From the NCBI GenBank assembly GCA_003249645.1, contig QKIH01000125.1:1-35484 (forward strand): a stretch of 35,484 nucleotides of DNA, in the 5' to 3' direction. The notes beneath the pieces were generated by a model. It did not search any database, was not told the origin of the DNA, and saw only the letters and a program-made list of their open reading frames with translations. The position numbers and the translations under genes were made by a program. Position 1 is the first letter of the stretch. Every line of letters begins with the position of its first letter. This document shows, one piece after another, positions 1 through 8,267 of this stretch. This DNA is from Desulfobulbaceae bacterium. Lineage in GTDB: Bacteria > Desulfobacterota > Desulfobulbia > Desulfobulbales > Desulfocapsaceae.

Positions 1-1
1 C

Positions 2-684
2 AAACTCAGGCTTCCTGAAATCCCCCGCAGCGGTGATGATGTCATGCATCTGCAGGGGCTTGCCAAAGAATGGGTAACTGTTGCCGGTGACATTAAACCG
101 GTATTCAGCGGCCTGTCCGGCACCATCAGGCGGCTTGAAAAAATTGGTCTGGTCGGAGTCAATGGAGCCGGGAAATCAACACTGCTGAAAGTTCTGACCG
201 GCAGTGCAGAGCCCACCACCGGTGAGGTTCTTACAGGAGCCGGGGTCTCAGTCGGCTATTTCAGCCAGCATTCCATGGAAGTGCTGAACCCTGACATGAC
301 CGTGTTTGAAACCGTGCAGCAGAATCTGCCGCTGGAAAATGTCGGAACAATCCGTAATATCTGCGCGGCTTTTCTCTTTCAGGGTGATGAGGTTGATAAA
401 CGCATCAGCCATCTCTCCGGCGGAGAAAAGAGCCGGGTGGTGCTTGCCTGCATCCTTTCACAGCCGCATAACTTTCTGGTTCTTGACGAACCGACCAACC
501 ATCTCGATATTCTCTCCCGTGAGATACTGAGGGCTTGAAAGAATATCAGGGAACCATTATTCTGGTCAGTCATGACCGCCACTTTCTGCGCTCTCTGGTT
601 AACCGTGTCTTTGAGATTGATCATGGTGAGATGCGCGTCTATGAAGGGGATTATGACTACTATCTTCGTGAAACGGCTAAATAA
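2..684 (+). pseudogene. ABC-F family ATPase, C-terminal half, frameshifted
   Basis: This is the second ATPase domain of an ABC-F protein, a ribosome-associated translation factor family. The reading frame is open from base 2, so the gene starts outside the window. Visible motifs are Walker A (GVNGAGKST), the signature LSGGEKSRV and Walker B with FLVLDEPTNHLD. The frame then hits a TGA at 536-538. The expected continuation (KEYQGTIILVSHDRHFL with the H-loop histidine, ending DYDYYLRETAK) is in the next frame and runs to TAA at 682-684. One missing base near 525-532 explains this. It is either a real pseudogene or a sequencing error; the protein is otherwise well kept apart from RLEKIG where RGEKI is usual. 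The gene lies 38 bp before another ABC-F gene. Confidence 0.8.
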
Positions 685-722
685 GATTATTCACATAAAT
701 ACAACATATTAGAAGAAAAACT

Positions 723-2342
723 ATGATTGAAGCTTCAAATATTGCGCTGTCCTACGGCAAGCGCGTCATTTTTAAAGATGTAAATATTAAGTTCACCCCT
801 GGTAACTGTTATGGCCTTATCGGCGCTAACGGTGCCGGGAAATCGACTTTCTTAAAGATTCTCTCCGGCCAGATCGACGCTGATAAAGGCCAGGTCTTTG
901 TTGGTAACAATGAGCGTATTGCCGTATTGAATCAGGACCAGTTCGCCTTTGATGACTATACCGTAGCTCAGACCGTGTTGATGGCACACAAGCGGCTGCA
1001 TGAGGTCATGGCGGAACGCGAAGCACTTTATGCCAAAACCGAGTTCACAGAAGAAGACGGTATTCGAAGCGGCGAGCTGGAGGCAGAGTTTGCCGAGATG
1101 AACGGCTATGAAGTTGAGTCAGAGGCGGCTACTCTTCTTTCAGGTCTAGGCATTGGGGAAGAGCTGCGTGAGACCAAAATGCGTGAGCTTGAAGGCGGTC
1201 AGAAGGTTCGTGTCTTGCTTGCCCAGGCATTGTTCGGCAGCCCTGATATTCTGCTGTTGGACGAACCTACCAACAACCTTGATGTGAAATCAATCCGCTG
1301 GCTGGAGGGCTTTCTTGAGCGCTTCCAGAACACTGTTATCATCGTCTCCCATGATCGTCACTTCCTCAATCAGGTGTGTACTCACATGGCGGATATCGAT
1401 TTCAGCCGCATTCAGGTCTATGTCGGTAACTACGATTTCTGGTATCAGGCAAGCCAGCTTGCTATAAGACAGAAGCAGGAGGCGAACAAAAAGGCCGAAT
1501 CAAAGGCAGCCGAATTAAAGGAGTTTATCGCCAGATTTTCATCCAATGCTTCCAAAGCGAAACAGGCCACAGCGAGGAAAAAACTGCTTGATAAGCTAGA
1601 TCTTGAAGAGATGCCGTCCTCTTCAAGGAAATATCCGTTCATCCATTTCAAACCGGGACGCAAATGCGGGGATGTTATTCTTGAGGTTGACCGGATCTCA
1701 AAGACCATTGACGGTGTAAAACTGCTCGATAATTTTTCTCTCACCGTCAACAAGGAGGAAAAGATCGCTTTTGTCGGTTTAAACGGACCGGCCATTACCG
1801 CACTGTTTCAGATCCTTGCCGGAGAGCTTGAACCGGACAGCGGCACCTTCAGGTGGGGACAGACCATGAGCACCTCCTATTTTCCCAAAGAAAACAGCGG
1901 ATTTTTCAATGAAGATAAAACCCTTGTCGACTGGCTGGGGGAATACACTCCGGTCACCGAAGGAGAGAGTTTTGCCCGCGGCTATCTGGGAAAAATGCTC
2001 TTTTCAGGAGAGGAGGCGCTGAAAAAGACCAGCGTGCTGTCCGGTGGTGAAAAGGTGCGCTGTATGCTGGCCAGAATGATGTTGAGCGATGCCAATGCAC
2101 TGATTCTGGATGAACCGACCAACCATCTTGATCTTGAATCAATCACGGCCCTCAACAATGGTTTGACTGCATTTTCTGAAATTATACTTTTTTCATCCCA
2201 TGACCATACGCTTGTGCAGACAGTGGCAAACAGGATCATCGAGATCCTGCCTGGCGGAGTAATTGATAAAATGGTTCCTTACGATGAATACCTTGCAGAC
2301 GAAAATGTTATTGAACTGCAGGAAAAGTTCCGTAAAAAGTAG
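723..2342 (+). CDS. YbiT-like ABC-F ATPase
   Basis: The 539-aa protein has two ABC domains joined by a charged linker (about residues 240-320), the ABC-F layout. These proteins bind the ribosomal E site and assist translation; no membrane segments are present. The N-terminal domain is complete: Walker A GANGAGKST (about 33-41), signature LEGGQKVRV, Walker B ILLLDEPTNNLD and H-loop SHDRHF. The C-terminal domain keeps signature LSGGEKVRC, Walker B ALILDEPTNHLD and SSHDH. Its Walker A reads GLNGPAITALF (352-362), with Ile358 where the phosphate-binding Lys should be. From memory, YbiT-like relatives often carry an unusual NELAKTT version there, so the site is already atypical in the family and here goes further. 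Length matches YbiT (about 530 aa). Confidence 0.9.
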   Translation: MIEASNIALSYGKRVIFKDVNIKFTPGNCYGLIGANGAGKSTFLKILSGQIDADKGQVFVGNNERIAVLNQDQFAFDDYTVAQTVLMAHKRLHEVMAEREALYAKTEFTEEDGIRSGELEAEFAEMNGYEVESEAATLLSGLGIGEELRETKMRELEGGQKVRVLLAQALFGSPDILLLDEPTNNLDVKSIRWLEGFLERFQNTVIIVSHDRHFLNQVCTHMADIDFSRIQVYVGNYDFWYQASQLAIRQKQEANKKAESKAAELKEFIARFSSNASKAKQATARKKLLDKLDLEEMPSSSRKYPFIHFKPGRKCGDVILEVDRISKTIDGVKLLDNFSLTVNKEEKIAFVGLNGPAITALFQILAGELEPDSGTFRWGQTMSTSYFPKENSGFFNEDKTLVDWLGEYTPVTEGESFARGYLGKMLFSGEEALKKTSVLSGGEKVRCMLARMMLSDANALILDEPTNHLDLESITALNNGLTAFSEIILFSSHDHTLVQTVANRIIEILPGGVIDKMVPYDEYLADENVIELQEKFRKK

Positions 2343-2401
2343 GATACGGGCACGATTCTGTAATAATTTGAAATAACGCATTAAAAACTGCTCCTGCAAG
2401 C

Positions 2402-2438
2402 TCCGGTACTGATGTTGCCCCGACACTTCAGTACCGGA
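2402..2438. terminator. Perfect 11-bp inverted repeat after the ABC-F gene
   Basis: TCCGGTACTGA (2402-2412) pairs perfectly with TCAGTACCGGA (2428-2438) across a 15-nt loop, which can itself pair TGT with ACA. It lies 60 bp past the ABC-F stop. No T-run follows, so it may be a factor-dependent terminator or a structured leader of the downstream transporter operon. A small GGAT-GAGA-ATCC hairpin follows at 2440-2451. Confidence 0.45.
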
Positions 2439-2588
2439 CGGATGAGAATCCATGGTGAATTCCTCTGAAGATTTGTAGTACCATAGGTATTAACAACTTG
2501 ATTTTCTCTTATTTTTACAGTTGATTCAGGTAGTTTCGTGAAATACGCTAAACAAACTCAATAAGAACATAAAAATGACGGAGGAATA

Positions 2589-3827
2589 ATGACCTGGAGG
2601 GGGATTGTACAAACATCTTTGGCTATGCTGGCTGTCTGCAGCTTGCAGTTATTCGGTTCTGCTGAAGCGACAGCAGGAGAAAAGCCGCTCTCATGGGATG
2701 AGGCAGTAAAGGCAGCAAAGGGACAGACTGTCAACTGGTATATGTGGGGTGGATCCCCGGCAGTAAACGAATTTGTTAACGGATATCTGGCGTCTGAACT
2801 CAAGGCGCGCTATGATATTTCACTGCGTCAGGTACCGGTCAAAGATATCGCAGAAGTTGTCAGTAAGCTGGTCATTGAAAAACAGGCCGGCAAGACAACC
2901 GACGGCAGTGTAGACCTGATGTGGATTAACGGGGAAAACTTCAGGACATGCAAAAAAAATGACCTCTTATACGGGCCTTTTGCTGCTGCCTTACCGAATC
3001 AGCAGTATGTAGACTGGCAAAACCCGACGGTCAGCAATGACTTTGGTACGCCTGTAGACGGGATGGAGTCACCATGGGGGAGCGCCCAGTTTGTCATGAT
3101 CTATGACACGGCGAGAACCCCTGAGCCGCCAAAGAGTATGGCCGCCTTGCTCGACTGGATAAAGCAGCATCCCGGTCGCTTTGCCTACCCCGCGCTTCCT
3201 GATTTTACCGGATCAGTATTTCTTCGCCATGTCTTCTATAATTATTCAGAGTCGAAAGAGATGTGGCAGGCTGATTACAGCAAAGAGCAGCTGGAAGAAA
3301 CTGCCGGGAAAGCTTATGACGTGTTAAAGGACATCCGTCCCGCTCTCTGGCAGGGCGGTTCAACCTATCCGGATTCTCCGGTTCGTATGAATACCCTGTT
3401 TGCCGACGGTGAGATTGATTTTTCCTTTTCCTACCACCAGGGTGAGGCATCACGTAATATTCTGGACGGCATATTCCCGGATACTGTCAGGACATATGTC
3501 TTCGACGAAGGAACCATTGCCAATACGCATTTTGTTGCAATCCCATTCAATGCCAAGGACAAAGCCGCAGCCATGGTTGTTGCCAATTTCCTGATTTCTC
3601 CTGAAGCGCAGTTGAAAAAAGCCACCCCCGCTGTGTGGGGAGATTTCCCGGGAATTGCCACTTCGAAGCTTCCCCAGGAATGGCAGAAGAAATTTGCTGA
3701 TCTTCCACGGGGAGCAGCTACTCTTACTGATGCCGAACTTCAGTCTCACCAATTGCCTGAGCCTCCAAGCGATATATTGGTCTATCTTGAAAAAGGCTGG
3801 GATGAACATGTACTGAAAGGACGATGA
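2589..3827 (+). CDS. ynjB: YnjB-like ABC transporter periplasmic binding protein
   Basis: The 412-aa protein has a signal peptide (about residues 1-30, hydrophobic core TSLAMLAVCSLQLFG) and a mature part typical of extracellular solute-binding proteins. Phrases such as VNWYMWGGSPAVNEFVN, DLMWINGENF and ESPWGSAQFVMIYD are those of the YnjB group (COG4134), whose substrate is not known. The start is firm: GGAGGAAT lies just before the ATG. A mini reading frame of four codons (M-T-E-E, 2575-2589) ends in TAATG, overlapping the start, so it could couple translation. The gene heads an operon with two permeases and an ATPase; its TGA overlaps the next ATG (ATGA). Confidence 0.88.
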   Translation: MTWRGIVQTSLAMLAVCSLQLFGSAEATAGEKPLSWDEAVKAAKGQTVNWYMWGGSPAVNEFVNGYLASELKARYDISLRQVPVKDIAEVVSKLVIEKQAGKTTDGSVDLMWINGENFRTCKKNDLLYGPFAAALPNQQYVDWQNPTVSNDFGTPVDGMESPWGSAQFVMIYDTARTPEPPKSMAALLDWIKQHPGRFAYPALPDFTGSVFLRHVFYNYSESKEMWQADYSKEQLEETAGKAYDVLKDIRPALWQGGSTYPDSPVRMNTLFADGEIDFSFSYHQGEASRNILDGIFPDTVRTYVFDEGTIANTHFVAIPFNAKDKAAAMVVANFLISPEAQLKKATPAVWGDFPGIATSKLPQEWQKKFADLPRGAATLTDAELQSHQLPEPPSDILVYLEKGWDEHVLKGR

Positions 3828-4735
3828 AACACAGCCAGAGCTTTCGAATTAAGGGAAAAGCAGGAGTCCCATGCGGTTTACTGCAGCTTACTGCGGCCAT
3901 CGGCCCTGCATTTGTTATCATCCTGATCTTATTCGGAGGCGGGCTTAGCCTTGGGCTGATGCAGGCGCTCGGACATTTGCCGGGCGCTTCACTGCATAGT
4001 GTGTCATTGACACATTTTACCAATGTATTGACTGACCCGGATTTTGCCGGAAGCATCAGGCTGACCTTTTATGTTTCTTTTGTTTCTACTGTAATTGCAG
4101 CAGCTGTTTCTGTTGTCTTGGCTCTTGCCATCATCCGATGTGCCGAGGAGAGCAGGCTGGTGCATTTTTTTCTGCAAATTCCGCTCACTGTTCCTCATCT
4201 GGTGATAGCCGTATCGATATTGCTTCTTCTATCGCCTTCAGGACTTGCGGCACGATTACTGGCAGCGGTTGGACTCCTGCAGAGCACCTCATCTTTTCCC
4301 ATGCTGGTTAACGACAGGTTCTGCATCGGCATCATGCTGGTGTATATCTGGAAAGAGATTCCATTCATAACCTTTATGCTGCTTGCCGTCCTGAAAAACC
4401 TCGGTCCTGAACTGCTTGAAACTGCAGCAACTCTGAAAGCGTCGAAAATGCAGCGTTTTCGATATGTTATACTGCCGATTATCTGGCCGAGCCTGGCCGG
4501 TGCCGGACTGATCGTTTTCGCTTTTACCTTCGGTGCTTTTGAAGTCCCTTTCCTGTTGGGGCGCAGCTACCCGTTAACCATGCCGGTATGGTCATATAAG
4601 AATTACAGTGATATCGACCTGCTTGCCAGACCGGAGGGAATTGCCATCGGACTTATCATCTCGATTATCATCATTGCGGCGGTAATTGTTTCCCATCTGC
4701 TTACGCAGTATGGGCGTAGAAGGGGATTGTTATGA
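3824..4735 (+). CDS. ABC transporter permease, YnjC N-terminal half-like
   Basis: The 303-aa inner-membrane permease has about six hydrophobic helices (for example around 22-45, 82-105, 120-145, 172-195, 225-250 and 272-295). An EAA-type loop for docking the ATPase (ELLETAATLKASKMQRFRYV followed by ILP) lies near residues 195-220; the usual Gly of this loop is Lys here. In E. coli YnjC is a single fused double permease of about 510 aa. Here the two halves are separate genes that overlap at ATGA, so translational coupling is likely. It belongs to the binding-protein-dependent transporter of this operon. Confidence 0.85.
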   Translation: MKHSQSFRIKGKAGVPCGLLQLTAAIGPAFVIILILFGGGLSLGLMQALGHLPGASLHSVSLTHFTNVLTDPDFAGSIRLTFYVSFVSTVIAAAVSVVLALAIIRCAEESRLVHFFLQIPLTVPHLVIAVSILLLLSPSGLAARLLAAVGLLQSTSSFPMLVNDRFCIGIMLVYIWKEIPFITFMLLAVLKNLGPELLETAATLKASKMQRFRYVILPIIWPSLAGAGLIVFAFTFGAFEVPFLLGRSYPLTMPVWSYKNYSDIDLLARPEGIAIGLIISIIIIAAVIVSHLLTQYGRRRGLL

Positions 4736-5523
4736 ACAACAAACGGCACATCCTGTTTCTTTCCGTTCTTGTTTCGGTAACGCTTCCCTTTTTGCCGCTT
4801 CTGCTCTGGTCCTTCAGTGAGAGATGGTTTTATCCGGCTCTGCTCCCGCAAAGTTTCGGACTGCGAGGATGGAGTTATATTTTTGGCACAGTTAACAGCC
4901 AGATATTGCAGGCACTGATCAGCAGTTTTTTTCTCGCGGCAACATCAACACTCATATCTCTTGCCGTCGGGGTGCCAGCCGGCAGAGCCCTCGGTCTGTA
5001 CGAGTTTCCGGGAAAGCGGTTTGTTTTGCTGACCTTTATTCTGCCGGTTATTGTTCCGCCCCTTGCCGTAGCAATGGGCCTGCACCTCTGGTTCATCCGG
5101 CTCGGCCTGGCAGAGACTTTCTGGGGAGTGGTGCTGGTTCATCTTACTTTTTGCCTCCCCTATACCATCTTTGTCATGCGGGGTACATTCAGTGATTATT
5201 CCCCAGAGTTTGAAGATCAGGCCCGTACGCTCGGTGCATCAAGGCTGCAGGTTTTGAGTAGAGTCACAATCCCGATGATTATGCCCGGCATTGTTGTTGC
5301 CGCATTGTTTTCCTTTCTTCTTTCCTGGTCACAATATCTCAGCACGCTTATAATCGGCGGGGGCAGGATGCTCACGCTGCCCATTATGCTCTTTTCACTC
5401 ATGGGCAGCGGTGACAGGCCGGTTGCTGCTGCAGTCAGCCTGATTTTCGTCATACCCGCCTTTATTGCACTGCTTGCTTCGGCTCACAGTCTTGGACGGG
5501 CAGGATTGCAGGGGGTACGCTGA
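4732..5523 (+). CDS. ABC transporter permease, YnjC C-terminal half-like
   Basis: The 263-aa permease begins with a hydrophobic helix (LFLSVLVSVTLPFLPLLLW) and has about six membrane segments. The EAA loop is clear: FEDQARTLGASRLQVLSRV followed by TIPMIMPG, near residues 160-190. It should pair with the upstream permease to form the channel and with the downstream ATPase for energy. Its start overlaps the previous stop (ATGA at 4732-4735) and its stop TGA shares a base with the next ATG (TGATG at 5521-5525). Confidence 0.86.
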   Translation: MNNKRHILFLSVLVSVTLPFLPLLLWSFSERWFYPALLPQSFGLRGWSYIFGTVNSQILQALISSFFLAATSTLISLAVGVPAGRALGLYEFPGKRFVLLTFILPVIVPPLAVAMGLHLWFIRLGLAETFWGVVLVHLTFCLPYTIFVMRGTFSDYSPEFEDQARTLGASRLQVLSRVTIPMIMPGIVVAALFSFLLSWSQYLSTLIIGGGRMLTLPIMLFSLMGSGDRPVAAAVSLIFVIPAFIALLASAHSLGRAGLQGVR

Positions 5524-6542
5524 TGGACAGGCTCAGGCTGCAGCAACTGACCATTTCCTATGGTGAACAGGAGGTCATCCGCCAACTCTCACTTTCCATA
5601 GCCGATGGTGAGATGGTCTCACTGCTCGGACCGAGCGGTTCCGGGAAAAGTACCCTGTTAAAGACTATTGCCGGTCTTCTGCCCCAGCAGGATGGCCGGG
5701 TTTTTATTAACGGCGAGTCTGTTGACCATCTTCCCGCAGAAAAAAGAGATACTGTTCTTATTTTCCAGAAACCTTTATTGTTTCCGTATCTTAATGTCAG
5801 GCGCAATATAGCTTTCGGCTTGAAAATGAGTGGTTATAGCCAGGCGGCAGTCAGGGACAGGATCAGGAAGATTCTTGAAATTACAGGGCTGGAAGGTTTT
5901 GAAGACCGTCGTATTCACCAACTTTCAGGCGGCCAGCAGCAAAGGGTTGCCCTTGCCAGGGGATTGGTTCTTGAGCCGTCCATCCTACTGCTTGATGAGC
6001 CGCTCAGCAGCCTTGATACTGAACTGCGACAGCAGATGCGGGAACTGATTCGGGATATCCAGAAGAAAACAGGAACCACCATGCTCTTTGTTACCCATGA
6101 CCAGAGCGAGGCCTTTGCCATAAGCGACCGGGTATGCGTCCTGCTTGACGGTACGCTGCGTCAGACCGGAACACCGCAGGAACTGTTTTATAAACCCGCC
6201 GATCCCGATGTTGCCCGTTTTTTCGGCATATCAAATATGATCGCAGGCCGAGTCTCCGGCAGCAGATTCCGTTCCCGTTTTGTCTGTTGTCCCGCGCCGC
6301 AGTGCCCGGATGGATCGGCCGCTGCCGTTATCCGGCCGGAAGACATTGAAATCGTTAAGAACATGGCTGATAATTGCGTTGAAGGAAGCGTATTGTCGGT
6401 TCAGTTTGAGGGGACAGCCACGCGTTTAATGGTAAGTGCAGGCGATGAACTATATAAAATACTTTGTTTTCGAACCTCGCATGTAGCAGGCGATAGGATC
6501 ATTCTGCGATTCCCGGAAAATCGCCTGCACCTGATCCGCTGA
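5523..6542 (+). CDS. YnjD-like ABC transporter ATPase with C-terminal extension
   Basis: The ATPase is complete: Walker A GPSGSGKST (36-44), Q-loop Gln82, signature LSGGQ (134-138), Walker B SILLLDE with Glu159 and H-loop His192. It powers import through the two preceding permeases. At 339 aa it is much longer than E. coli YnjD (about 217 aa). The extra part (about 260-339, including AAVIRPEDIEIV) looks like a TOBE-type regulatory domain of the kind found in molybdate, iron and spermidine/putrescine importers. The gene is embedded in the operon with overlapping upstream stop and start; the next gene starts 19 bp downstream. Confidence 0.9.
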   Translation: MDRLRLQQLTISYGEQEVIRQLSLSIADGEMVSLLGPSGSGKSTLLKTIAGLLPQQDGRVFINGESVDHLPAEKRDTVLIFQKPLLFPYLNVRRNIAFGLKMSGYSQAAVRDRIRKILEITGLEGFEDRRIHQLSGGQQQRVALARGLVLEPSILLLDEPLSSLDTELRQQMRELIRDIQKKTGTTMLFVTHDQSEAFAISDRVCVLLDGTLRQTGTPQELFYKPADPDVARFFGISNMIAGRVSGSRFRSRFVCCPAPQCPDGSAAAVIRPEDIEIVKNMADNCVEGSVLSVQFEGTATRLMVSAGDELYKILCFRTSHVAGDRIILRFPENRLHLIR

Positions 6543-6561
6543 AAAGCAATACGAGTAAAAG

Positions 6562-7602
6562 ATGGCCGAACACAATCTCTACAGTCAATATCAGCAGCAG
6601 GTGCTGCAATACCTCAGGCAGGGACACGCTGCCGAGGCAGGTTTTCCAGTAGGCGACGCATACAGGGTATCGCCGCTTGCAGCCGGAGAATACAACCTCA
6701 ATTATCTGGTGGAAACGGGGAAAAATAAATATGTTTTCCGGGTCAATATCGGAACCCAGATAGCAAGAGCAGATCAGATTGAATATGAATATAAAGCGCT
6801 TCAGCTTCTTGCGCCAAGCGGTGTTACACCTAAGCCGTATCTGGTCGATGACAGCAGGCTCTTTATCGACAGGGGAATTTCAATCATGGAGTTTCTGCCC
6901 GGTCGAACGCTTGATTACAGGCTGGATTTGAGTGGTGCGGCGGAAACCTTTGCGTCTATTCACCAGATTGAAATAGCGCAGGCGAATAACCACCTTATAG
7001 TCGAAGAGGCCCCGCTCAGCCTGATCTTCGATGAGTGTTCCATACTCTTGCAGAAATACTTCGATTCTGATCTCGGTGTTCCTGCCATAAAAAGCTATCT
7101 CAGGGAGATATTAGACTGGGCGGAAACAGCCAGAAAAAACGAAGACTATTTTATCCGTGATCCCTTTTACTGTATCGTCAACACGGAGGTGAACTCGGGC
7201 AACTTTCTTGTTGAAGAGCACAGCAACACAACATATCTCGTTGACTGGGAAATGCCGCGCTGGGGAGACCCCTCATCGGACCTCTGTCATTTCTGTTCGC
7301 CGTTGACTACCTTGTGGAAGACAAGCCACCGCCTGTCCGAAGAAGAATATCGTGGTTTTATTGACGCATATTCAAGGAAAATGAGTTCAAAACATCTGCG
7401 GGACACACTCGGCGATCGCCTTCAATTGAAGACGCCTTTCGTGTATCTTCGCGGCATCTCATGGTCGGCCATGGGCTGGACGGCATATCAGACTGATTAT
7501 GCCGGTATTCGCAATGAAGATACCTGGCGTACTCTCTGCAGTTACCTCGATCTGCCGTTTATTCGTTCGCTGTTTGATCCTTTTATTACAGGTCGAACAT
7601 GA
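6562..7602 (+). CDS. APH/choline-kinase-fold phosphotransferase with altered catalytic loop
   Basis: The 346-aa soluble protein has the aminoglycoside phosphotransferase / choline kinase fold. The N-lobe shows YVFRVN (Arg60 where the ATP-contacting Lys is usual) and the hinge-like SIMEFLPGRTL. The catalytic loop, normally HxDxxxxN, reads NTEVNSGN (207-214): His is Asn and the catalytic Asp is Glu209, while Asn214 is kept. The metal-binding motif is YLVDWE (Asp228). It may therefore be an active small-molecule kinase of a divergent subfamily. It follows transporter genes and its stop overlaps the next start (ATGA), which points to a kinase for the imported solute; that role is inferred. Confidence 0.8.
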   Translation: MAEHNLYSQYQQQVLQYLRQGHAAEAGFPVGDAYRVSPLAAGEYNLNYLVETGKNKYVFRVNIGTQIARADQIEYEYKALQLLAPSGVTPKPYLVDDSRLFIDRGISIMEFLPGRTLDYRLDLSGAAETFASIHQIEIAQANNHLIVEEAPLSLIFDECSILLQKYFDSDLGVPAIKSYLREILDWAETARKNEDYFIRDPFYCIVNTEVNSGNFLVEEHSNTTYLVDWEMPRWGDPSSDLCHFCSPLTTLWKTSHRLSEEEYRGFIDAYSRKMSSKHLRDTLGDRLQLKTPFVYLRGISWSAMGWTAYQTDYAGIRNEDTWRTLCSYLDLPFIRSLFDPFITGRT

Positions 7603-8267
7603 GAGAGCGGGGGGCATCTGCTGGAGGAGCGTGCAAGGGGCTTATTATTTTTACCAGATATCCTGAGCCGGGAACAACAAAAACGCGGCTGATACCGATT
7701 CTGGGGGAAGAAGGCGCTGCGAGGCTGCAGAAAAATCTCACAGAAAATGTGGTTGCCGAATATGACCGAATGCACGGGTGCGACACCTTCCTGCTCGTGC
7801 ATTACAGTGGCGGCAGTGAACGGCTCATGCAGGAATGGCTTGGGAGTGAGTATTTTTACCGCAGTCAGCCGCAGGGTGATCTTGGGACAAGGATGGCTGA
7901 AAGTTTCAGAGAAGGAATGCTTGCCGGAGCTGAGCATATTCTCCTTGTCGGCAGTGATATTCCTCTGCTTAACAGCCAGATTATGCTGGAAGGATTTGAG
8001 GCTCTGCAAAAGGGGGAAGTTGTCCTGGGGCCGAGTCGTGATGGTGGTTTTTATGCTATCGGATGCTGCCGTCAGGATGCCGGTGCTCTCCTGCCCGGGC
8101 TCTTTTCTGGAATTGAATGGTCTACTTCAACGGTGTTTACCACTATCATGAACCGGCTTGTGACTGCCGGTCGAAAACCGGTACTGCTGCCCACCTTGTC
8201 GGATATTGATAGTCCCGAAGATCTCAAGCTGTTTGAAAGAAATAGATTACACGGTGTAATCGGATGA
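7599..8267 (+). CDS. TIGR04282-type nucleotidyl/glycosyltransferase (transferase 1)
   Basis: The 222-aa protein has a CofC-like GT-A fold (DUF2064 group). Motifs are the nucleotide-binding IIFTRYPEPGTTKTRLIP (about 16-33), QGDLGTRM, GSDIPLL and GPSRDGGFYAIG, all diagnostic of the family. The family is annotated as transferase 1 of rSAM/selenodomain-associated clusters; the exact reaction is unknown, but a nucleotide or sugar transfer is expected. It starts at an ATGA overlap with the kinase gene. Residues 1-12 are variable, so the start is supported mainly by coupling. Its partner TIGR04283 follows directly. Confidence 0.86.
   Translation: MRERGASAGGACKGLIIFTRYPEPGTTKTRLIPILGEEGAARLQKNLTENVVAEYDRMHGCDTFLLVHYSGGSERLMQEWLGSEYFYRSQPQGDLGTRMAESFREGMLAGAEHILLVGSDIPLLNSQIMLEGFEALQKGEVVLGPSRDGGFYAIGCCRQDAGALLPGLFSGIEWSTSTVFTTIMNRLVTAGRKPVLLPTLSDIDSPEDLKLFERNRLHGVIG

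Noticed and set aside
536-538. In-frame TGA in the ABC-F gene as a selenocysteine codon
   Set aside because: The conserved downstream sequence is in another frame, so a frameshift explains it; ABC-F proteins have no selenocysteine.
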